This document shows positions 52,830-61,348 of a stretch of 64,000 bases of DNA, piece after piece. The notes beneath the pieces are model-generated. The model had not been told where the DNA came from, made no database searches, and worked only from the letters and a program-made list of their open reading frames with translations. The position numbers and the translations under genes are program-made. Each line of letters begins with the position of its first letter. Position 1 is the stretch's first letter. This DNA comes from Actinomycetospora callitridis (GTDB taxonomy: Bacteria; Actinomycetota; Actinomycetes; Mycobacteriales; Pseudonocardiaceae), in the NCBI RefSeq assembly GCF_028737265.1, contig NZ_JAQZAK010000010.1, positions 62,001 to 126,000 of the forward strand. The letters run 5' to 3'.

Positions 52830-53954
52830 ATGCGCAGACGCACCGCCCGTGCCGTGGTCGCCGTCGGTCTGATCGCGGGCCTCGCAGCCGCCGGCTGCAG
52901 CAACGAGGCGCCGACCCCACCGGCCGCCGCGCCCGCGAGCCCCGCCCCGCCGGTGCCGACGACCACCGGGTTCCTGCCGCCCGGCGTGCCCACCGAGGGC
53001 ACGCGCCCGCCGACGGAGAACCTGCCGCTGGCCGCCGAGCCGCGGTCGGCCCCCGTACCGACGTCGGCGCCGCCCGGACGGCAGGTCCGCGTCGGCGACG
53101 CCCCCGAGGGCGTCGTCGTCGACCCGGTGACCCGCACCGTGGCCGTCGCCAAGCGCAACCCGAACGAGCTCGTCCTGCTCGACGCCGACACCGGCGAGGT
53201 CCGCGGGCGCACGCCGTTGCCCGGGTTCGTGCGGCACCTCCAGCTCGCCGGCCCCGGCGGGCCGGTGCTGGTGCCCGTCGAGAGCGCCAACACCGTCGTC
53301 CGCGTCGACCTGCCCGGGGGCAGCGCGCAGGCGCCGATCGTCGTCGGCACCGTGCCCCACGACGTCACCCAGGCCCCCAACGGGACGGTCATGGCCGCCG
53401 ACGAGCTCGGCGGCACCGTCTCCGCCGTGCGCGGCGACCGGGTGGTCAAGGTCTTCACCGACGCCGTCCAGCCCGCCGGGATCGTGCCGGTCGGCAACAT
53501 CGTCGGCATGGTCGACGTCCGCAAGAACACCCTGACGACCTACGACGCCGACACCCTGCGCATCGTCGGGGAGGTGCCGTCCGGCGCCGGCCCGACGCAC
53601 ATGGTGGCCGACCGGCACGGGCGCATGATCGCCACCGACACGCGCGGCGACGCGGTGATCGTCTTCGAGCCGACGTCCGGTCCGAACGGGGGGCCGCGCG
53701 AGGTCGCCCGCGTCGCCCAGCCCGGCGGGCCCTACGGGATCACCTACGACCCCGCGCGCGACCGCGTCTACGTGGCGTCCTCGGGCACCAACGAGGTCAT
53801 CGCCTACGACATGACCGCGCCGCAGCCGCGCGAGGTCGGACGGGTCGCCACCGTGCAGAACCCGTACACCCTCGGCGTCGACCCGCAGACGGGCCGGCTC
53901 TACGTCGCCGGCGTCTCCACCGGCGCGATCCAGATCGTCGACCCGCCCGCCTAG
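52830..53954 (+). CDS. Lipoprotein with YncE-like beta-propeller
   Basis: A 374-residue exported lipoprotein. The signal peptide ends in the lipobox LAAAGC (Cys near residue 24), followed by a 60-residue Pro/Thr-rich linker. The rest is made of repeated propeller blades with the pattern GxxPxxVxxDP...RVYVA, such as GDAPEGVVVDPVTRTVAVAK and YGITYDPARDRVYVASSGTN (in parts). It sits on the outer face of the membrane; propellers of this kind bind ligands or proteins without a fixed chemistry. CATACT lies 8 bases before ATG 52830 and could serve as a -10 box. Confidence 0.88.
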   Translation: MRRRTARAVVAVGLIAGLAAAGCSNEAPTPPAAAPASPAPPVPTTTGFLPPGVPTEGTRPPTENLPLAAEPRSAPVPTSAPPGRQVRVGDAPEGVVVDPVTRTVAVAKRNPNELVLLDADTGEVRGRTPLPGFVRHLQLAGPGGPVLVPVESANTVVRVDLPGGSAQAPIVVGTVPHDVTQAPNGTVMAADELGGTVSAVRGDRVVKVFTDAVQPAGIVPVGNIVGMVDVRKNTLTTYDADTLRIVGEVPSGAGPTHMVADRHGRMIATDTRGDAVIVFEPTSGPNGGPREVARVAQPGGPYGITYDPARDRVYVASSGTNEVIAYDMTAPQPREVGRVATVQNPYTLGVDPQTGRLYVAGVSTGAIQIVDPPA

Positions 53955-53966
53955 AGCCCTGCCGGC

Positions 53967-55385
53967 TCAGCCGCCGGTGAGGAGGCTCGGCGGGATCTCC
54001 TCGTCCTCACGGATGGCGTCGAAGAACTGCGCGGACTTCTGCTTGTTCCAGACCACGCCGCCGGAGACGCTCGACGACAGGTCGATCGGGACCGTCGTGG
54101 TCACCCCGCCCTCGCCCGACAGCGAGCGCATCGCGAAGCCCAGGCTCGCCAGGTTCCAGATGTGCGTCGAGTCGTCGACGGTCAGGGTGCCGATCGCCGA
54201 GTTCGCGAACGGCACGATCCGGAACGGGTTGAGCAGCGTCACCGGGCTCGCCGCCTCGCTGACCAGCGCGGACAGGAACTTGCGCTGGTTCTGGATGCGC
54301 TGCAGGTCGGCGTTCGGGAACGCGCGGGTGCGCACGAAGCCCAGCGCCTGGGGGCCGTCGAGCGTCTGGCACCCGGCGGGCAGGTCGATGCCGGCCTTCG
54401 GGTCGTCGATCGCGTCGTCGAGACACATGTCGACCCCGCCGATCGCGTCGACCATGCCGGCGAAGCCCTCGAAGCCGATCTCCGCGTAGTGGTCGATCTC
54501 GATGTCGGCGGCGGTCTCGACGGTCTGCGTCAGCAGCTCCGGCCCGCCGATCGAGTAGGCCGAGTTCAGCCGGCCCCGGCCGTGACCGGGGATGGGCAGG
54601 ATCGAGTCGCGCGGCAGGCTGGTGAGCGAGGTCTGGCCGCCGAACCCGCCGACGTGCACGAGCATCATCGTGTCGGTGCGGCTGCCGTCGACCTCGCCGG
54701 TGGACAGCTGCTGCGCGGCGGTGTCGCTGAGGCCGGCGCGGCTGTCCGAGCCGATGATCAGCCAGTTCGTCCCGGAGCTCGAGGAGCCCTCGTACTCGGG
54801 CAGCGCCTGGATGCGCGTCATCTGCGTGTCGAGGTAGATCCCGAAGCCGACGAAGAGCAGCACGATGACCGCGAGCACCGCGCCGATGCGCTTGGGCCAG
54901 CTCCAGCGGGAGAAGGGGCCACTCCCGCGACCGCGGCCGCCCGAACCGGCGCCGCTGCGCGACCACGCCGGGCGCTCGGGGATCCGTTCGCGCCAGGACG
55001 GGCGCTGCTGTCGGGCCTCGCGGGCGACGTCCGGGTCGAAGCCGACCTGCGGGTCGCGGTTCCAGTCCGGCCCGCCGACGCGGGTCGGTTGCGCCCGGGG
55101 CGGCGAGGCGGCGCCACCGGCGGCACCGGCCCCTGCGGCCGGGGCCCCGCGCGGGGCCTTCCGGCCGCGGCCGGGCATCGAGAACCCGCCGGGTCGCTCG
55201 GGGGGTGGGCCGCCCGGGGCCGGCCGTGGCGGCTGTCCGGGCGCCTGCCCGGGGGGCGGGCCCGCGGGGCGGCCGGGCGGACGACCGCCGGGGGGCGGGC
55301 CGCCACCGGGGGGAGGTCCGCCGGGTGGGCCGCCGGGGCCCGAGGGGGGTCGCCCCCGACCGGGGGGTCCGCCGGGTCGGTTCAT
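53967..55385 (-). CDS. LytR-CpsA-Psr (LCP) family cell-wall glycopolymer ligase
   Basis: A 472-residue LCP protein. Residues 1-110 are a Pro/Gly-rich cytoplasmic tail with many PPGG units, the membrane helix is at 167-186 (IGAVLAVIVLLFVGFGIYL), and the LCP domain lies outside: IIGSDSRAGL, SRTDTMMLVHVG, SLPRDSILPIPG, RLNSAYSIGG and RTRAFPNADLQRIQNQ, which supply the Arg/Asp residues for polyprenyl-phosphate and metal. It attaches arabinogalactan-type polymers to peptidoglycan. ATG 55385 is the start. It is convergent with the lipoprotein gene, 12 bases apart. Confidence 0.94.
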   Translation of the reverse strand: MNRPGGPPGRGRPPSGPGGPPGGPPPGGGPPPGGRPPGRPAGPPPGQAPGQPPRPAPGGPPPERPGGFSMPGRGRKAPRGAPAAGAGAAGGAASPPRAQPTRVGGPDWNRDPQVGFDPDVAREARQQRPSWRERIPERPAWSRSGAGSGGRGRGSGPFSRWSWPKRIGAVLAVIVLLFVGFGIYLDTQMTRIQALPEYEGSSSSGTNWLIIGSDSRAGLSDTAAQQLSTGEVDGSRTDTMMLVHVGGFGGQTSLTSLPRDSILPIPGHGRGRLNSAYSIGGPELLTQTVETAADIEIDHYAEIGFEGFAGMVDAIGGVDMCLDDAIDDPKAGIDLPAGCQTLDGPQALGFVRTRAFPNADLQRIQNQRKFLSALVSEAASPVTLLNPFRIVPFANSAIGTLTVDDSTHIWNLASLGFAMRSLSGEGGVTTTVPIDLSSSVSGGVVWNKQKSAQFFDAIREDEEIPPSLLTGG

Positions 55386-55578
55386 CGCCGCCTCACCTCG
55401 TGCCTCGCGGTGACGGAGCGCCGGGGGCGCCGACCGGCTCTCGGGTGCCGGCCGCGGGCCGTCGTGGTCGGAGACGATACGCAGGCCACGACGGTGGCCG
55501 ACCGCCCCCGGACGGCCGAGCACCGGCACGGCGTGCTGACGGCGCTCCGCCGGGCGTCCTCCCGGAGCCGCCCGGGCG

Positions 55579-56277
55579 TCACACGTCCGGACGAGCGGCG
55601 CGGTCGAGCACCGCGAGGACGAGCTCCGTGACGGTCGGGGCGAGCTCGCCGAGGCGGTCGCCGCGCCCGTCCTCGACGGCGTCGAGGACCAGCTCGTTGA
55701 TGCCGCCGACGAGGGCGACCGCGGTGGGCCGCGGGATCCCCTGCAGACCCTCGAGCTCCGGCACGCTCCCGGACCCGCCCGCGGCCCACCGGGCGGCGCC
55801 GAGGCCGACCAGCGCGGAGAGCTGGTCGGCGAACCGGTTGAGCACCTCGCGCCGCACCCGCCAGCCGCGCTGCCCGAGCCCGCTGATCTCGGTGAGCAGC
55901 GTGCGGGTCAGGGCCGGCTGCTCGGCGAGGGCGTCCAGGTAGGCGCGGGTCGCGGTGTCGACCTCGGCGGCGAGGTCCGGCGCGGGCGCGCCGTCGCCGG
56001 CCTCGACCGCGGGCGCGACGGCCTCCGCGATGCGCGTGAGCGGGCCCTCGGCGGCCGCGACGTAGGCGGCGAGGAAGCAGTCCTCGCGGTCGGCGAAGTG
56101 CTGGTAGAAGGTCCGCTTCGACACGCGGGCGGTGGCGACGACGTCCGCCACCGTCACGGCGGCGTACCCGCGGTCGGCGACCAGGACGATCATCGCCTGG
56201 ACCAGGCGGTCGCGGTGGGCGGGACTCCCGGAGCCCCCCGACGACGCCGGGGCGCTCGAGGGTGCGCGAACGGACAC
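55579..56277 (-). CDS. TetR-family transcriptional regulator
   Basis: A 232-residue TetR repressor. The helix-turn-helix is VADRGYAAVTVADVVATARVSKRTFYQHF (in parts; residues about 33-61), with a typical C-terminal ligand domain. GTG 56277 has a TACCGT -10 box 6 bases upstream and no ribosome site, so it is probably leaderless. Two identical-spacing palindromes (GGTAC-N6-GTACC) lie in the promoter region shared with the divergent monooxygenase, and the first overlaps its own -10 box. It should repress both itself and the monooxygenase gene until a ketone-like ligand appears, as EthR does for EthA. Confidence 0.92.
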   Translation of the reverse strand: MSVRAPSSAPASSGGSGSPAHRDRLVQAMIVLVADRGYAAVTVADVVATARVSKRTFYQHFADREDCFLAAYVAAAEGPLTRIAEAVAPAVEAGDGAPAPDLAAEVDTATRAYLDALAEQPALTRTLLTEISGLGQRGWRVRREVLNRFADQLSALVGLGAARWAAGGSGSVPELEGLQGIPRPTAVALVGGINELVLDAVEDGRGDRLGELAPTVTELVLAVLDRAARPDV

Positions 56278-56285
56278 TGGACAAC

Positions 56286-56301
56286 GGTACCACCGCGTAC
56301 C
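56286..56301. promoter_or_regulatory. TetR operator, copy 1
   Basis: GGTAC-CACCGC-GTACC, an inverted repeat that overlaps the -10 box of the tetR gene (TACCGT on the minus strand, 56284-56289). Binding here would block tetR transcription. Confidence 0.65.
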
Positions 56302-56318
56302 ACACTGACCGGCGCTGC

Positions 56319-56334
56319 GGTACGGTCGTGTACC
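56319..56334. promoter_or_regulatory. TetR operator, copy 2, overlapping the monooxygenase -10 box
   Basis: GGTAC-GGTCGT-GTACC has the same half-sites and spacing as copy 1, 33 bases away. It covers TACGGT at 56321-56326, a likely -10 box for the plus-strand monooxygenase, so binding would block that promoter. Confidence 0.65.
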
Positions 56335-56376
56335 AACGCATCGGGGACACGGCCGCCGACGCCACGAGGAGGACCC

Positions 56377-57888
56377 ATGACCACGCCGACAGAGGCATCT
56401 CCGGAGACCACGAGCCACGAGCCCGTCGCCCACCTCGCGGTGGCCATCGTCGGCAACGGCTTCTCCGGGCTCGGCACGGCGATCCGCCTGCGCCAGGGGG
56501 GCGAGGACAACTTCCTGATCTTCGAGCGCCACGACGACGTCGGCGGCACCTGGCGGGACAACTCCTACCCCGGCTGCGCCTGCGACGTCCCGAGCCACCT
56601 CTACTCGTTCTCGTTCGCCCCGAACCCGGACTGGAGCCGCTCCTTCTCGGCCCAGCCGGAGATCCACGCCTACCTGCAGCGCGTGTCGGCCGAGTACGAC
56701 ATCGACCGCTTCACCCGCAACCGCCACGAGGTGCTCGACGCGTCGTGGGACGACGACGCGCAGCACTGGGTGGTGACGACGAGCCAGGGCGTCTGGACCG
56801 CGGACGTGCTGGTCCTGGGCTCGGGCGCGCTGTCCGACCCGTCGTTCCCCGACGTCCCGGGCCTCGAGGACTTCGAGGGCCCGGTGTTCCACTCCGCGAC
56901 CTGGCGCCACGACCTCGACCTGCGCGGCCGTCGCGTCGCCGTCATCGGCACCGGCGCGTCCGCGATCCAGTTCGTGCCGGAGATCGCCCCCGTCGTCGAC
57001 ACGCTGAAGGTCTTCCAGCGCACGCCGCCCTGGATCATGCCGCGCGGCGACCGCGCCATCACCGGCGTCGAGAAGCTGCTGTTCCGGTGGTTCCCGCCGG
57101 CCCAGCGGATCGTGCGCGAGGCCATCTACTGGGCGCGCGAGACCTTCGTGTTCGGGTTCAAGGACCCGAAGCGCATGGGGAAGGCCGCGAAGATCGCCGA
57201 GCGCCACATGCGGCGGCAGGTCACCGACCCCGAGCTGCGCGAGAAGATCACGCCGAGCTACTCGATGGGCTGCAAGCGCATCCTGCTGTCCAACGACTAC
57301 CTGCCCGCGCTCGACCGCGACAACGTCGAGGTGGTCACCGAGAAGATCGTCGAGGTGCGGCCGCACGCCGTCGTCACCGCCGACGGGGTCGCCCACGAGG
57401 TCGACACGATCATCGCCGGCACCGGGTTCGCCATCGGCGACCTGCCGATCAGCCACCGCGTCCACGGGCGCGGCGGACGCAGCCTCGCCGAGGACTGGGC
57501 GGGATCGCCGTTCGCCCACAACGGCACCATGATCGCGGGCTTCCCGAACGCCTTCACCCTGCTCGGGCCCAACACCGGCCTCGGCCACAACTCGGTCGTG
57601 TTCATGATCGAATCGCAGATCAACCTCGTGCTCGACACGATCCGCCACATGCGCGAGCACGGCGTGGGCGCGGTCGAGCCGACCGTCGCCGCGCAGACCG
57701 CCTTCGTCGAGGAGATGCAGCGGCGGACGGCGGGCACCGTCTGGGTCGATGGCGGCTGCTCGAGCTGGTACCTCGACAAGCACGGCCAGAACTCGGCGCT
57801 CTGGCCCACGTTCACGATGCCGTTCCGCCGTCGCCTCAAGCACTTCCGGCCGGAGGAGTACGTCCTCACGCCGACCTCCCGTTCCTGA
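56377..57888 (+). CDS. Flavin monooxygenase, Baeyer-Villiger type
   Basis: A 503-residue FAD/NADPH monooxygenase. The FAD motif is VAIVGNGFSGLGTA (residues 22-35), the NADPH motif VIGTGASA (189-196), and between them the Baeyer-Villiger fingerprint reads FEGPVFHSATWRHD (166-179). The usual W-P/D end is W-R here, which is atypical. GGTWRDNSYPGCACDVPSHLYS matches ketone monooxygenases in two parts. It should insert oxygen next to a ketone to form an ester or lactone. GAGGAGGA precedes ATG 56377. It starts a run with an SDR and then a P450, under a divergent TetR gene. Confidence 0.92.
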   Translation: MTTPTEASPETTSHEPVAHLAVAIVGNGFSGLGTAIRLRQGGEDNFLIFERHDDVGGTWRDNSYPGCACDVPSHLYSFSFAPNPDWSRSFSAQPEIHAYLQRVSAEYDIDRFTRNRHEVLDASWDDDAQHWVVTTSQGVWTADVLVLGSGALSDPSFPDVPGLEDFEGPVFHSATWRHDLDLRGRRVAVIGTGASAIQFVPEIAPVVDTLKVFQRTPPWIMPRGDRAITGVEKLLFRWFPPAQRIVREAIYWARETFVFGFKDPKRMGKAAKIAERHMRRQVTDPELREKITPSYSMGCKRILLSNDYLPALDRDNVEVVTEKIVEVRPHAVVTADGVAHEVDTIIAGTGFAIGDLPISHRVHGRGGRSLAEDWAGSPFAHNGTMIAGFPNAFTLLGPNTGLGHNSVVFMIESQINLVLDTIRHMREHGVGAVEPTVAAQTAFVEEMQRRTAGTVWVDGGCSSWYLDKHGQNSALWPTFTMPFRRRLKHFRPEEYVLTPTSRS

Positions 57889-57913
57889 CGCCCCGATCCG
57901 AGGAGACCACCCC

Positions 57914-58810
57914 GTGCCATCCCGTGAGGCCACTGATCTGGCCGGCAAGGTCCTGTTCATCACCGGCGCCGCCCGCGGCATCGGCGAGGAGACCGCGCGG
58001 CGCGCCGCCGCCCGCGGCGCGCACGTCGCCGCGGTGGGCATGGAGCCCGAGCGACTGGAGAAGCTCGTGGCCGAGCTGGGCCCCGGCCACTGCTGGGCCG
58101 AGTGCGACGTCACCGACCAGTCCTCGCTCGAGTCGGCGGTCGCGACGACGGTCGCCGCGCTCGGCGGGATCGACGTCGTGATCGCCAACGCCGGGATCGC
58201 CAACCACGGCACCGTCGCCGAGAGCCCCGCCGACGTCATCGCCCGCGTCATGGAGGTCAACCTCATCGGCGTCTCGCGGACGGTCTCGGCCACGATCCCG
58301 GAGGTCGAGAAGCGGCAGGGCTACATGCTGCTCGTCTCGTCGCTCGCCGCCTTCACCGCGCTGCCGGGGATGGCCGCCTACTGCGGCGCCAAGGCGGGCG
58401 TGGAGAACTACGGCAACGCGCTGCGCTTCGAGCTGGCGCACCGCGGGATCGGCGTCGGCACCGCGCACATGGGGTGGATCGACACCGACCTCGTGCGCGA
58501 CGTCAAGGCCGACTCGTCGACCTTCGAGGACACGCTCAAGAAGCTGCCCTACCCGCTGGGCGCGCTGACGTCGGTGGAGGACTGCGCGGACGCCTTCCTC
58601 GAGGGCATCCTCAAGCGCAAGCGCCGGATCTTCGTCCCGAAGGCGGTCGCGCTGGTCGCCGCCGCCCGCCCGATCACGTTCTCCTGGCTCGGCGACCTGC
58701 CCGTGCTCGCGCAGGCGAAGCAGATGGTGCCCCGTCTGGAGGAGCAGTTCCGGAAGACCGGACGCACCTTCGGGGCGTCGAGCGCGGGCATGGGGAAGCG
58801 GGGCACCTGA
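57914..58810 (+). CDS. SDR-family oxidoreductase
   Basis: A 298-residue short-chain dehydrogenase. The cofactor loop is TGAARGIG (residues 17-24), NAGIAN near 94, catalytic Ser in LLVSSLAAF and YCGAK as YxxxK near 158. GTG 57914 has AGGAGA 7 bases upstream, and only 25 bases separate it from the monooxygenase stop, so the two are one operon. A natural reading is that the SDR oxidises an alcohol to the ketone that the Baeyer-Villiger enzyme then uses. Substrate unknown. Confidence 0.92.
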   Translation: MPSREATDLAGKVLFITGAARGIGEETARRAAARGAHVAAVGMEPERLEKLVAELGPGHCWAECDVTDQSSLESAVATTVAALGGIDVVIANAGIANHGTVAESPADVIARVMEVNLIGVSRTVSATIPEVEKRQGYMLLVSSLAAFTALPGMAAYCGAKAGVENYGNALRFELAHRGIGVGTAHMGWIDTDLVRDVKADSSTFEDTLKKLPYPLGALTSVEDCADAFLEGILKRKRRIFVPKAVALVAAARPITFSWLGDLPVLAQAKQMVPRLEEQFRKTGRTFGASSAGMGKRGT

Positions 58811-58849
58811 GCCGTCCCGTCAGGCACGGCAGGACCCCTGCGCCGCGGG

Positions 58850-58855
58850 TAGCGT
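58850..58855 (+). promoter_or_regulatory. Candidate -10 box for the P450 gene
   Basis: TAGCGT, 55 bases upstream of GTG 58911, within the 100-base gap after the SDR stop. The following stretch (58862-58885) is relatively A/T-rich for this window and could hold an operator. Confidence 0.35.
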
Positions 58856-58910
58856 CATCGCTGAACCACCACTCAGTGAATCTTGAGCGTGCCCGAAAGG
58901 GGTCCTGCCC

Positions 58911-60131
58911 GTGACCGACCTCGCCACCGGCCCGGTCTTCACCGACGACTACTGGCGCGAGCCCTTCGCCGTGCTCGGGGAGGTCCGCGACCAGGCCCCG
59001 GTCCGCGAGGTCGAGCTGCCCGAGGGCGGCACGACGTGGCTGGTCACGCGCTACGCGGACGCCCGGTCGGTGATGGCCGACCCGCGCTTCGTCAAGGACT
59101 TCCGCAACTCCCTGCCCGAGGACCAGCGGGCGGACATCCCGGGCCTCCCCTCGCCGGTCGGCGACATGATGCTGCTCAACGACCCGCCGGTGCACACCCG
59201 CCTGCGCAAGCTCGTGGTCAAGGCGTTCACCGTGCGCCGGGTCGCGGCCCTGCGCCCGCGCATCGAGACGATCGCGGGCGCGCTGCTCGCGGGGCTGCCC
59301 GCCGGCGAGCCCGTCGACCTCGTCGACGCCTACGCGGTGCGGCTGCCGACGGCCGTCATCTGCGAGCTGCTCGGCGTGCCGGTGGAGGACCAGGACGCGT
59401 TCGGCGCGTGGTCGCGGACGATGATCGACGACTCCGGCGAGGCCGCCACCCACCAGGCCAACGCGAGCCTGGCCGCGTACCTCTCCGAGCTCGTCGAGCG
59501 CAAGCGCGCCCAGCCCGACGAGGCGCTGATCTCCGCGCTGATCGAGGTCTCCGAGGAGGGCGAGCAGCTCTCCACCTCCGAGATCGTCGCGATGGGGATG
59601 CTGCTGCTCATCGCCGGTCACGAGACCACGGCGACGCTGATCACGACGGCGGTCGAGGCCATGCTGGGCGACCACGCGCTGCGCGACCGGCTCGCCGCCG
59701 CGGAGTCCGACGAGCTACGGGCCGCGATCGAGGAGTTCCTGCGGTGGGGCTCGCCGATCGCCCAGGCCCCGCTGCGCTTCGCCGCCGAGGACGTCGAGTT
59801 CGACGGTGTCGTCGTGCCCCGCGGCGCGATGGTGATGGTGTCGCTGGCCGCGGCCAACCACGACCCCGCGCGCTTCGAGCGGCCCGACGACTACGAGGAG
59901 CTGCGCGACACCACCGGGCACCTCGCCTTCGGGCACGGCCTGCACTTCTGCCTCGGCGCGTCGCTGGCCCGGCTGGAGGCCGAGGTCGCGCTGCGGACGC
60001 TGCTCGACCGCTTCCCGGGGTTCGTCGCCGGGTCCGACGTACCGCTCGAGCGTCGCCGCAGCGTGCTCGTCAACGCCTGGCAGCGGCTGCCCGTGGTGCT
60101 CGACCCCGACGCGGTCGACGGGTCCGCCTGA
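58911..60131 (+). CDS. Cytochrome P450
   Basis: A 406-residue bacterial class I P450. The I-helix oxygen-binding motif is AGHETT (235-240), the K-helix ExxR is EFLR (275-278), and the haem-binding loop is FGHGLHFCLG with the ligand Cys347. GTG 58911 follows AAAGGGG. No ferredoxin or reductase gene is nearby, so electrons must come from elsewhere. It lies after the TetR-controlled monooxygenase/SDR pair but may have its own promoter. A hydroxylating role on the same substrate is plausible. Confidence 0.95.
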   Translation: MTDLATGPVFTDDYWREPFAVLGEVRDQAPVREVELPEGGTTWLVTRYADARSVMADPRFVKDFRNSLPEDQRADIPGLPSPVGDMMLLNDPPVHTRLRKLVVKAFTVRRVAALRPRIETIAGALLAGLPAGEPVDLVDAYAVRLPTAVICELLGVPVEDQDAFGAWSRTMIDDSGEAATHQANASLAAYLSELVERKRAQPDEALISALIEVSEEGEQLSTSEIVAMGMLLLIAGHETTATLITTAVEAMLGDHALRDRLAAAESDELRAAIEEFLRWGSPIAQAPLRFAAEDVEFDGVVVPRGAMVMVSLAAANHDPARFERPDDYEELRDTTGHLAFGHGLHFCLGASLARLEAEVALRTLLDRFPGFVAGSDVPLERRRSVLVNAWQRLPVVLDPDAVDGSA

Positions 60132-60192
60132 CCGCACGGCGGGACCTGCCCTGTGACACCCTGCGGCGGGTGAGCGGAGGGGCGACGGCGTC

Positions 60193-61338
60193 ATGACGGC
60201 ACCGGACGCGCGCTGGACCCTCGCGATCGACCACGGGACCTCCACGACCGTCGGGGCCTGGGCCGACGTGGACCCGCGGGACGGCTGGGTGCGCGTGGGC
60301 GCCGTGACCGTCGACGGCGCGCCCGGGATGCCCTCGGCGGTGCTCTCGCGCCCCGACGGCGCGGTCCTCGCCGGCCGGCCCGCGCTCGAGGCCGGCACGC
60401 TCGACCCGGCCGCCGCGCTGCTGCGCACCCGGCCGCACCTCGCGGCGAGCACCGGCGGCCCGCCGGAGCTCCTGACGCAGTGGCCCCGGCCCACGACCGC
60501 GGTCGACGTCGCCACGGCGCTCATCGCGAAGGTGATCCGGGCGGAGGCCGGGCGCCGGGGCACGCTGCCGTCGTCGGTGGTCCTGCTGCACCCGGCGTCG
60601 TGGTCGGCGCCGGCGCGGGAGGCGCTGCGCCAGGCCGGCCTCGCCGCGCTCGCGGCGATCCCCTACACCTCGCCCGAGCAGCTCGACCTGCTCGACGGTC
60701 CGCGCGCCGCCGCGCACCGGCTGGGCGGCCAGGGCCGGCTTCTCGTCGTCGACGTCGGCGGCGCCGCCACCGAGCTGGCCGTCGTCGACCGCGGGGGCGA
60801 CGGCACCGGCTCGGTCACCGCGATGCGGTCGGTGAACGTGGGGGCCGAGGTGCTCGACGACGCCCTCGCCCAGCTGATCCTCGACCGCTCGCCGCCGCAC
60901 CTCGCCGCGCGCGTGCGCTTCGGCGGCGACCTCGAGGCCCACCGCGCCTGGTACCGGCTGCGCACGAGCGTCCGGGACGCCAAGGAGGCGCTGGCCGTGC
61001 AGGGCACCGTCGCGGTCGCGCTGCCCGTGCTGCCCCCGGAGAACCCGGTGCCGGGCGTCGTGTCGCTGACGCACGCCGACCTCGGCGCCATGCTCGCGCC
61101 GGGCCTCGAGGAGATCGCCCAGGGGATCTCCGCGCTCGTCGGATCCCTCTCCGGTCCCCGGCCGGCGATGCTCGTGCGCGGCGGCCTGACCGACATGCCG
61201 CGCGTGCGGGAGTGGCTCGCCGAGCGGACCGGGTTCGGCCTGGCGCACGGCGGGGACCCGGGCGCGGTCTCGGCGACCGGCCCCGCGTCGGGCGCGGCCG
61301 CGTGGGCCGCCGAGAGACTGAACCTGGGGCGGCGCTAG
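60193..61338 (+). CDS. Hsp70-like ATPase-domain protein without substrate domain
   Basis: A 381-residue protein covering only the actin/Hsp70 ATPase fold. Phosphate 1 reads LAIDHGTSTTVGAW (DHGTS for the usual DLGTT), phosphate 2 is VVDVGGAATELAVV near residue 185, and the adenosine motif is LVRGGLTDMPRVREWL near 330. The beta-sandwich substrate domain and lid of DnaK are absent. Such truncated Hsp70 relatives are common in actinobacteria without known roles. It probably heads a run that includes the Nei/Fpg gene, whose ribosome site overlaps its stop. Confidence 0.82.
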   Translation: MTAPDARWTLAIDHGTSTTVGAWADVDPRDGWVRVGAVTVDGAPGMPSAVLSRPDGAVLAGRPALEAGTLDPAAALLRTRPHLAASTGGPPELLTQWPRPTTAVDVATALIAKVIRAEAGRRGTLPSSVVLLHPASWSAPAREALRQAGLAALAAIPYTSPEQLDLLDGPRAAAHRLGGQGRLLVVDVGGAATELAVVDRGGDGTGSVTAMRSVNVGAEVLDDALAQLILDRSPPHLAARVRFGGDLEAHRAWYRLRTSVRDAKEALAVQGTVAVALPVLPPENPVPGVVSLTHADLGAMLAPGLEEIAQGISALVGSLSGPRPAMLVRGGLTDMPRVREWLAERTGFGLAHGGDPGAVSATGPASGAAAWAAERLNLGRR

Positions 61339-61348
61339 GAGGGATCGC

